A stretch of 7,749 nucleotides of DNA. It comes from Cribrihabitans_A pelagius (GTDB lineage: Bacteria; Pseudomonadota; Alphaproteobacteria; Rhodobacterales; Rhodobacteraceae). The notes beneath the pieces were generated by a model that worked only from the letters and a program-made list of their open reading frames with translations, had not been told where the DNA came from and made no database searches. Positions 1 to 7,749 of the stretch are shown one piece after another. The position numbers and the translations under genes were made by a program. The stretch is from assembly GCF_048820915.1 (NCBI RefSeq), contig NZ_JBMERR010000050.1, positions 1 through 7,749 on the forward strand. Reading direction: 5' to 3'. The number at the start of each line of letters is the position of its first letter. Positions within the stretch are counted from its first letter, which is position 1.

Positions 1-466
1 AGGGCCGCGTGGAACGCGCCACCCGCACGTTGCAGGACCGGCTGGTGAACGAACTGCGGCTGGCCGGCATCTCTGACATGGAGGCGGCCAATGCGTTCCT
101 TTCCGGTTTCATGGAACGGTGCAATGCCAAGTCCGCCAGGCCGCCAGCCTGCCCAGCAAATATGCGGACAGCTGCGAATTCGCGGACGGGCGGCGGGAGT
201 TCCGCTGGAAGGGGATCCAGCTCCCCTCCCCGGCTTTCGGCAAGGATCAGCGCGTCCCCCAGGCGGCCCTTACGGAGAACAAGCGCCTCGGCGCCGGGCT
301 GGAATTCATCAAGGCCGAACAGGACAAGGCCCCTCCGAAGAAGCGCCGCGTCGGAAAACAGCGCACACGTTATCAGCCGACAGGAAGGCGCAACGACGGC
401 GGGAATACACTGGCAGACCGCAAGCCCAGGGCAACCCGCGCAGCCAGCCAGGGTTCTGATATTTGA
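1..466 (+). pseudogene. ISNCY (IS1202-like) transposase, 3' remnant with internal deletion and frameshift
   Basis: This is the C-terminal end of a DDE transposase of the ISNCY/IS1202-like group; the 5' part lies outside the window or is lost. The first frame, open from base 3, begins with GRVER, whose glutamate (bases 12-14) fits the catalytic E of the DDE triad. It continues through a helical stretch (TLQDRLV, LRLAGI, EAANAFL, GFMER) typical of the family. Homology in this frame fades near base 150. The family pattern resumes in another frame from about base 155, with KYADSCEFADGRREFRWKGIQLP-like residues, then ENKRLGAGLEFIKAEQDK and a basic tail (PPKKRRVGKQRTRYQPTGRR), stopping at 464-466. 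From memory of the family, roughly 60 residues between these blocks are missing, so a deletion also changed the frame. The gene cannot make a working transposase. The family call is by motif recognition; the deletion size is an estimate. Confidence 0.8.
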
Positions 467-506
467 GGTCTACTCCCTGCCAGGCTGCGCTCCCGTCCGG
501 GCCCTT

Positions 507-544
507 GGTGACATTCCTGCTTTGCGCGGCCGGTGACATTTCTG
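507..544. repeat. Two direct copies of a 13-base GGTGACATTYCTG repeat
   Basis: GGTGACATTCCTG (507-519) recurs as GGTGACATTTCTG (532-544), 12 of 13 bases identical and 25 bases apart. The pair lies about 40 bases after the stop of the ISNCY-type remnant and just before a GGTTGCAACA stretch (548-557). Repeated subterminal motifs of this kind are common at IS ends where transposase binds, so I infer that this is the surviving right end of the ISNCY-type element. The exact tip cannot be fixed without the left end. Confidence 0.5.
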
Positions 545-578
545 GATGGTTGCAACAAAAAGCCGTGCAGGGGGGGCG

Positions 579-601
579 CGCTACCCTCAACTGCGACTCT
601 T
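579..601. repeat. Left terminal inverted repeat of the IS30 element
   Basis: Bases 579-601 match the reverse complement of 1664-1685 at 18 of 23 aligned columns with one gap. The inner core GCGACTC (593-599) matches perfectly with GAGTCGC at 1666-1672. Position just outside the transposase gene and orientation fit an IS30 left end. The outer limit is uncertain. Confidence 0.6.
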
Positions 602-639
602 GTTAGAAAACAGTATGTTGTCTGACGAGAGGAAACGAA

Positions 640-1665
640 ATGGGAGCTGTTTACAGCCAGCTGAGTATCACGGAACGGCGCAAGATTGAACGCTGGAGGC
701 ATGCGAAGGTCCCTGTGAACGAGATGGCGCGCGTCCTTGGACGCTGCAGATCGACGATATTCCGGGAGTTGAAGCGGAACCATTTCTCCGATCCCTGCCT
801 GCCGAAATGTGATGGCTATTATGACGCCGCAGCGCAGCTGATGGCGGCCGGCCGACACGCGCGGCAACGCAAGCTGATCCGCGATCCGGAGTTGTGCCGC
901 CGTGTCGTCGGGCGGCTGAAGCATGGCTGGACGTCAGAACAGATCGGCAACCGGATGATCCATGAAGGCGCCAGGCTGCGGGTCTGCCAGGAAACCATCT
1001 ACCGGCACATCTATTCCAAGGAAGGTATGGCGCAGGAGCTTTGGTGGTACTTGCCAACCCACCGCACGGCCCGCAGGCCGAGGCGGGCCCGCAAGCGCCA
1101 GAAGCCAAAATTCCATCGTGATGTCAGTATCCTGATCCGGCCCGACGACGTCGCGCACAGACGTCAATTCGGTCACTGGGAGGCAGATCTTATGCTGTTC
1201 AAACAAAGCCTTGGACAGTCCAACGTGACCTCAATGGTTGAGCGCGTCAGCCGCTTCACGGTTCTCTTAAAGAACCCGAACAAGCGTACCAAACCGGTCA
1301 TGGGCAATATCATGAAGGCAATCAGCGACTTGCCTCTTGCTGCACGCAAATCCATCACATTCGACCGCGGCACCGAATTCATCTCCTGGCCGCATCTGCA
1401 AGCACAGACCGGTCCGCAGACATGGTTTTGCGACCCCTCCTCGCCTTGGCAAAAGGGCACGGTTGAGAACACAAACCGGCGGGCCCGGCGATGGCTCCCG
1501 CGGAAGCGCGATATTCGGCAGTTCTCAGATCACGACATGAAAGTAATTTGCGACCGCCTTAATAACACGCCCCGCAAATGCCTCGGGTGGAAAACACCCG
1601 CAGAGGTATTCAGAGAGAAGATGATGGAAGAACTGGGCCGATCCCCCTACCCTCAGAGGCAATAG
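640..1665 (+). CDS. IS30-family transposase
   Basis: A 341-residue DDE transposase that would cut and paste or copy its own element. Residues about 8-48 form the N-terminal helix-turn-helix region (LSITERRKIERW, then MARVLGRCRSTIFREL), used in this family to bind the terminal repeats. The catalytic triad is visible: D183 in GHWEADL, D242 in TFDRGTEF and E276 in KGTVENTNRRAR. There are 33 residues between the second D and the E, the canonical IS30 spacing. The C-terminal family signature RLNNTPRKCLGWKTPAEVF is at 306-324. The length is normal, and no frameshift or internal stop is seen, so the gene may be active. The start is supported by a GAGGAAA ribosome binding site (628-634) five bases before ATG. 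The stop codon overlaps the right inverted repeat by two bases, a compact arrangement usual in IS elements. Family call is secure; activity is inferred. Confidence 0.95.
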   Translation: MGAVYSQLSITERRKIERWRHAKVPVNEMARVLGRCRSTIFRELKRNHFSDPCLPKCDGYYDAAAQLMAAGRHARQRKLIRDPELCRRVVGRLKHGWTSEQIGNRMIHEGARLRVCQETIYRHIYSKEGMAQELWWYLPTHRTARRPRRARKRQKPKFHRDVSILIRPDDVAHRRQFGHWEADLMLFKQSLGQSNVTSMVERVSRFTVLLKNPNKRTKPVMGNIMKAISDLPLAARKSITFDRGTEFISWPHLQAQTGPQTWFCDPSSPWQKGTVENTNRRARRWLPRKRDIRQFSDHDMKVICDRLNNTPRKCLGWKTPAEVFREKMMEELGRSPYPQRQ

Positions 1666-1685
1666 GAGTCGCGGTTCAGGTATCG
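1664..1685. repeat. Right terminal inverted repeat of the IS30 element
   Basis: Inverted partner of bases 579-601. It contains GAGTCGC (1666-1672), followed by a GGTTCAGGTATCG segment that pairs with the outer part of the left repeat with a few mismatches and one gap. It begins inside the transposase stop codon. Confidence 0.6.
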
Positions 1686-2092
1686 CTCACACGCAGGCAT
1701 CGCTCCACCATCTGCCGCACGCGCAACCGTTTCGAGAACCGCTCGCTGCCGTATCGAGCGGCTATTGCGGTGCGACTGCGCAGCGGAGCGCGGCCGCCAG
1801 CACTCCCCGGCGCGGCCCGAACGGGCGCAGCATCCAATGAAGCAACGGCCCGACAACGTTCAAACGATCCGGGCCGGCTGCCCGCAGCATAGCGCGGGGC
1901 TGGTGCCCCCGGCTTCAGCCCGGCCGGACGCAACGCCGCCCCGGCGGCAGCTGCGGGCTCCACGCCATCTGCATGGCCCGGCCCTGCTTGTCCTGTGCTC
2001 CCGAACCTGTCCGGAGCTCCGTGCCGCAAGTGCCGTCAGGAGGGGGCCTCCCCCTCACCGACCGCCGCTCCCGGAGGAAACGGCGCCCGGCT
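1686..2092. other. GC-rich stretch with no convincing gene
   Basis: About 400 bases between the IS30 right end and the methyltransferase stop. Open frames exist on both strands, as expected at this GC content. They are low in complexity (alanine, proline, glycine and arginine runs) and show no family motif or good ribosome binding site. The minus-strand frame over about 1676-1790 ends in a less biased helical stretch (ARYGSERFSKRLRVRQMVERCL), which could be the tail of a decayed gene, but I cannot assign it. Apart from the hairpin at 2040-2056, I see no RNA gene or other element. Confidence 0.5.
2040..2056 (-). terminator. Short GC hairpin downstream of the methyltransferase gene, possible terminator
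   Basis: GAGGGGG (2040-2046) pairs perfectly with CCCCCTC (2050-2056) around a 3-base loop. It lies about 35 bases past the methyltransferase stop on the minus strand, where an intrinsic terminator could be. No T-run follows on the minus strand, so it is not a standard terminator; it may only slow polymerase or protect the 3' end. Confidence 0.25.
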
Positions 2093-2896
2093 TCAGGAGG
2101 GAGCGGATCCGGCATCCGCATTCTTGCCGACAATGATGGCAAAATTTTCGCAATACCCGCTGACAAATGCCAGCTGCAGCAATGAAAAAAACCTCCAGGC
2201 CGCATAAACCGGAAAGAACGCAGTGAAATAACTTGACCAGTAGCATCTCTCCAGATGAAAGATCCGGCCTCCATTTTCCGATATGATTGCCTTGAATTCC
2301 GGTGGCGAGCAGCGGTTATAGAATGCAGGAAACCCGTCGGTTTCCTTATGCGGAAAGATCGAGTGCAGCAGCCGCCGCTTGAGGCCCTCGGGAAGCCATC
2401 TGTTCAGATGCGCGAACACCGCGTGCCTGCACGGTGTCCTGATCAGGGCGTGCCCCCCGGGCTTCAAGGCAGAAAGCAGGTTTTCCAAAGCCTTCCGGGT
2501 ATCCCGCACGTGTTCCAGCGTGCTTTTGCAGATAATGATGTCAAAGGGTTCCTCATCCGGCGGGAACCCAGAAGTGACATCCAGCACCCGCGTGTAGGAA
2601 TACGCTCCAAGCGGGGCATTGGCCAATTCTTCGGGATCAATGTCGATTCCGACATAAGTGATGTCATTTTCCCTGACGAAGCTGCCATTCAGAAAGGGCT
2701 GCTTGCCGCCGCCGAGGTCGGCAATGCGCATTCCCGGTCTGATATAAGGCATGATGTCCGGAAACGTGTCCGACTGCTGTGCTGAAAGCCGGTCCGAGAA
2801 CAATCGATCATACACCCGTGACGCCTTGATGTTGACCGAAACAAAACTTCTCAGAATACTTTTTAGAACGCCCGACCGCATTTCCATTTGTTTCAC
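2093..2896 (-). CDS. Class I SAM-dependent methyltransferase, substrate unknown
   Basis: A protein of about 267 residues with the class I (Rossmann-fold, Methyltransf_11/23-like) layout. The SAM-binding glycine motif is at 58-65 (IADLGGGK). The acidic loop that holds the SAM ribose is at 81-87 (YVGIDID). D106 follows in VLDVTSG, then strand 4 and its helix at 118-130 (FDIIICKSTLEHV), and LKPGGHALIRTP at 144-155. The C-terminal part has a long aromatic and hydrophobic stretch (about 219-248) that could pack on a membrane or form a hydrophobic substrate site. The open frame extends upstream to 3103, but that part is low-complexity. A GGGGGAG site lies eight bases before GTG at 2896, so I prefer this start; ATG at 2887 would give 264 residues. 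Similar proteins often sit in surface-polysaccharide or lipid clusters, but no such neighbours are present here. It is divergent from metH across about 310 bases. Enzyme class is sure; substrate is not. Confidence 0.85.
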   Translation of the reverse strand: MKQMEMRSGVLKSILRSFVSVNIKASRVYDRLFSDRLSAQQSDTFPDIMPYIRPGMRIADLGGGKQPFLNGSFVRENDITYVGIDIDPEELANAPLGAYSYTRVLDVTSGFPPDEEPFDIIICKSTLEHVRDTRKALENLLSALKPGGHALIRTPCRHAVFAHLNRWLPEGLKRRLLHSIFPHKETDGFPAFYNRCSPPEFKAIISENGGRIFHLERCYWSSYFTAFFPVYAAWRFFSLLQLAFVSGYCENFAIIVGKNADAGSAPS

Positions 2897-2904
2897 AAGA
2901 CCAA

Positions 2905-2911
2905 CTCCCCC
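2905..2911 (-). promoter_or_regulatory. Ribosome binding site that selects the GTG start of the methyltransferase
   Basis: On the minus strand GGGGGAG is followed by eight bases and then GTG (2896-2894), good Shine-Dalgarno spacing. The nearest ATG (2887-2885) is 17 bases away, too far for best use. This argues for the GTG start and against the far upstream ATG at 3103. Confidence 0.6.
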
Positions 2912-3100
2912 GTAACCAAAAAAACACTGACACAACAGGTCCAGTAAAAGAATATGACCGCGGCCCCGGGTTGACAACGGTAAAGTCGGGACCTTGCGGC
3001 ACCGGCCGGACCCGGCGGCGGCTGGCGCGGGGAGCCGCACAGACCGGCTGGCAGAAGGCGGGCAAAAGGCGGGGCGGCGGCCCGGCCCGTCCCCGTTTGC

Positions 3101-3117
3101 CATGAGCGGGCCTCATG
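3101..3117. promoter_or_regulatory. Inverted repeat CATGAG-N5-CTCATG upstream of metH, candidate operator
   Basis: Perfect 6-base arms (3101-3106 and 3112-3117) around a 5-base spacer, about 90 bases before the metH start. The size and symmetry suit a dimeric repressor or activator. No regulator gene is in the window and I cannot match the motif to a known one, so the role is inferred from position only. Confidence 0.3.
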
Positions 3118-3123
3118 AAAACC

Positions 3124-3137
3124 TTGATGATTATGAA
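3124..3137. promoter_or_regulatory. AT-rich imperfect palindrome upstream of metH, candidate operator
   Basis: TTGATGATTATGAA matches its own reverse complement at 10 of 14 positions and stands out in GC-rich surroundings, 69 bases before the metH ATG. In many proteobacteria, methionine-cycle genes are controlled by ArsR-type SahR or SamR regulators that bind AT-rich palindromes. That this is such a site is only a guess from position and shape. Confidence 0.25.
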
Positions 3138-3206
3138 GTGGCCGCGAAGACGGCGGGGTCTAAGTAGCGCCACTACAGCGCATCCCCTTATGGACACCAG
3201 TCAGCC

Positions 3207-6992
<3,786 letters not shown>

Positions 6993-6998
<6 letters not shown>

Positions 6999-7006
6999 GT
7001 TTAGAC
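6993..7006. repeat. Inverted repeat GTCTAA-GT-TTAGAC spanning the metH stop
   Basis: Perfect 6-base arms with a 2-base spacer. The left arm contains the metH stop (TAA, 6996-6998); the right arm contains, on the other strand, the stop of the transposase remnant (7001-7003). Each gene thus ends in the same TCTAA context. It marks the border between metH and IS material, and may be an IS tip or a chance palindrome. It is too short to be a terminator. Confidence 0.45.
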
Positions 7007-7195
7007 TTTCTCCGGCGCTGAGAGAAGGCGCTCACGTAGGACTTCGAAGGGCGCTTTTCCTTTCAGGGCAGCATGCGGCCGGTGGCAGTTGTAGTAGCTT
7101 TCCCACTCTTTCAGCTTGGTTCGGATGTCGATGTCGTCGACGTAGTCAACAAGCTGCCAGAACTCTTCCGCATCCGCCTTCAGCTGGAGCCGTTC
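7001..7195 (-). pseudogene. IS3/IS481-type transposase, C-terminal remnant
   Basis: About 63 residues of the integrase-core C-terminal end (rve_3 type). The recognisable part runs from ADAEEFWQLVDYVDDIDIRTKL through EWESYYNCHRPHAALKGKAPFE to VLRERL. The YN-x-HRPH-x-AL-x-GK-x-PFE pattern is the hallmark end of IS3 and IS481 transposases. The rest of the catalytic core, including both aspartates, is missing. A KER tripeptide just upstream (about 7193-7201) may be a damaged relic of the KVER catalytic-glutamate motif. The stop at 7001-7003 lies only two bases from the metH stop on the other strand, so the two genes converge tail to tail. Upstream, the same frame continues without a stop into unrelated coding sequence. 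It cannot act as a transposase. The left limit of homology is accurate to perhaps 15 bases. Confidence 0.75.
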
Positions 7196-7749
7196 TTTCG
7201 CCAGGAGGCGTCTGGCAATGCGGGTCACCAATTGCGCAAGCCGTTTCACCATCGGCAGGGCGGGCCTTACGGCTTTCAGCGTTTCGTTCCGCTCGCTCTT
7301 CGTCTCGGGCGCCGATGCCCCCAGGCCAGACGCGGCGGCTGACCGGGAGCCGCCTCCTGCCAGTACAGCGCCCCATCGGCGACCAGCTCCAATCCGCTCT
7401 CGATGGAGGCGGTGATGACTTCAGCTTCAGCAGCCGCCAGCCGGGCCTTTTCCTCAGCCTCTTCCTGCCGCTTTTCCTCGGCGGCCCGGGCAGCCCTTGC
7501 CTCAGAAGCCGAGACCTGTTCTTCACTGCAGCGCCGGATCAGCTGCAGATGCCGCCCTGCCAGATTTGCGATTTCCCCTTTCTGCGCGTTGAGAGCCCGC
7601 TGCAGACGGTTCCGCTTGCGGGAAATCCGCTCTAGGTGTTTGATCCCAGGGTTTGATGGTGCGATCCATTCACGAGAATGGAAGGAAGCTCTATGGGACA
7701 AGTTCGTCACGGCAGCGCCACGCACTGTCACCCGGCAGGCGATTGCGGA
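7196..7749 (-). pseudogene. Frameshifted coiled-coil protein gene of unknown identity, open at the window edge
   Basis: I do not recognise this protein. From a GTG at 7731 the frame gives 151 residues to a stop at 7276, but it is also open to the window edge, so the true start may lie outside. Residues about 30-68 are basic and helical (HLERISRKRNRLQRALNAQKGEIANLAGRHLQLIRR). Residues about 70-105 are rich in Ala, Glu, Lys and Arg and look like a coiled coil. A more structured stretch follows (ITASIESGLELVADGALYWQ, 106-125). The last part (after W137) turns into arginine-rich junk. One added G in the five-G run (plus-strand CCCCC, 7318-7322) would instead continue into a sensible frame, beginning WGASAPETKSERNETLKAVRP and going on LPMVKRLAQLVTRIARRLLAKER, which joins the transposase remnant in frame. 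I infer a single-base loss. No ribosome binding site or neighbour indicates function. Confidence 0.45.
7666..7681. repeat. Palindrome CCATTC-N4-GAATGG near the right edge
   Basis: Perfect 6-base arms around ACGA. It lies within the beginning of the coiled-coil frame, in sequence of lower GC than its surroundings (about 7640-7700). The stretch does not look like protein-coding sequence of the same style as the coiled coil, so it may be the end of another mobile element or a regulatory site upstream of a later start. Identity is not established. Confidence 0.35.

Larger units (their letters stand above)
579..1685 (+). mobile_element. IS30-family insertion sequence, apparently intact
   Basis: About 1.1 kb bounded by imperfect inverted repeats (579-601 and 1664-1685) and carrying a single full-length IS30-type transposase gene. 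The size fits the family. The ends are inferred from the best inverted match around the gene; the true tips may lie some bases further out, and no target-site duplication could be fixed. The element lies about 20 bases after the apparent end of the ISNCY remnant, so it probably inserted into or beside an older, decaying IS. Confidence 0.72.
2912..3206. promoter_or_regulatory. Divergent intergenic region between the methyltransferase and metH
   Basis: About 300 bases that must hold the promoters of two divergent genes. The part next to the methyltransferase is AT-richer (about 2905-2960), and the middle (2960-3100) is very GC-rich with several short imperfect stems. A perfect -35-like TTGACA (2971-2976, plus strand) has no acceptable -10 at normal distance, so I do not call a promoter. 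No cobalamin, SAM-II or SAH riboswitch core is recognisable. Two palindromes near metH (3101-3117 and 3124-3137) are listed separately. Confidence 0.4.

Noticed and set aside
1676..2029. A 117-codon frame on the minus strand after the IS30 element
   Set aside because: It has low-complexity Ala, Gly, Pro and Arg composition, no ribosome binding site and no recognisable domain. Only its last 25 or so residues look protein-like, which is not enough to call a gene.
2971..2999. A sigma-70 promoter built on TTGACA at 2971-2976
   Set aside because: No acceptable -10 hexamer occurs 16-18 bases downstream; the bases there are GC-rich.
2960..3010. A cobalamin riboswitch upstream of metH, suggested by ACGGTAA at 2977-2983
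   Set aside because: The other conserved parts (the GCTGCCCCCGCAAC-like stretch, the B12 box with GCCACTG and the GGGAA block) are not found in order. The match is too short to mean anything.
2897..3103. The N-terminal extension of the methyltransferase frame to ATG at 3103
   Set aside because: The extra 69 residues are low-complexity (Pro, Ala, Arg, Gly) and precede the conserved fold, while a strong ribosome binding site lies just before GTG at 2896.
7146..7635. Other overlapping frames on both strands in the right part
   Set aside because: They are arginine- and proline-rich shadows of the coiled-coil frame, with no motif of their own.

Overview
The window looks like part of a GC-rich alphaproteobacterial replicon, most likely from the Rhodobacterales. 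This rests on high GC, alphaproteobacterial-type transposases and the style of the MetH sequence; there is no rRNA or marker gene to confirm it. The gene order is two ordinary chromosomal-type genes framed on both sides by insertion-sequence (IS) material, so this is an accessory or rearranged stretch.

Left part (1-1685): the broken 3' end of an ISNCY (IS1202-like) transposase gene, which has an internal deletion and a frame change. It is followed by a pair of direct repeats and then by an apparently intact IS30-family element, whose 341-residue transposase keeps a D-D-(33)-E triad and which is bounded by imperfect inverted repeats. About 400 bases of GC-rich sequence with no convincing gene follow (1686-2092).

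Centre (2093-6998): two divergent genes. A class I SAM-dependent methyltransferase of about 267 residues lies on the minus strand, probably starting at GTG behind a strong ribosome binding site. A full-length cobalamin-dependent methionine synthase, metH (1263 residues), lies on the plus strand with all four modules and their key residues. The roughly 310-base divergent region holds two small palindromes upstream of metH but no riboswitch that I can recognise. The two genes are linked only loosely: MetH regenerates the methionine from which SAM is made, and the other enzyme consumes SAM.

Right part (6999-7749): directly after the metH stop lies the C-terminal remnant of an IS3/IS481-type transposase on the minus strand. 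It appears to be joined in frame to the end of a frameshifted coiled-coil gene of unknown identity that runs off the window edge. A short palindrome near the right edge may belong to another mobile-element end.

I do not see a clearly new biological system. The points most worth a second look are the IS-bounded metH/methyltransferase pair, the insertion boundary at the metH stop codon, the frameshifted coiled-coil gene fused to a transposase remnant, and the palindromes upstream of metH.
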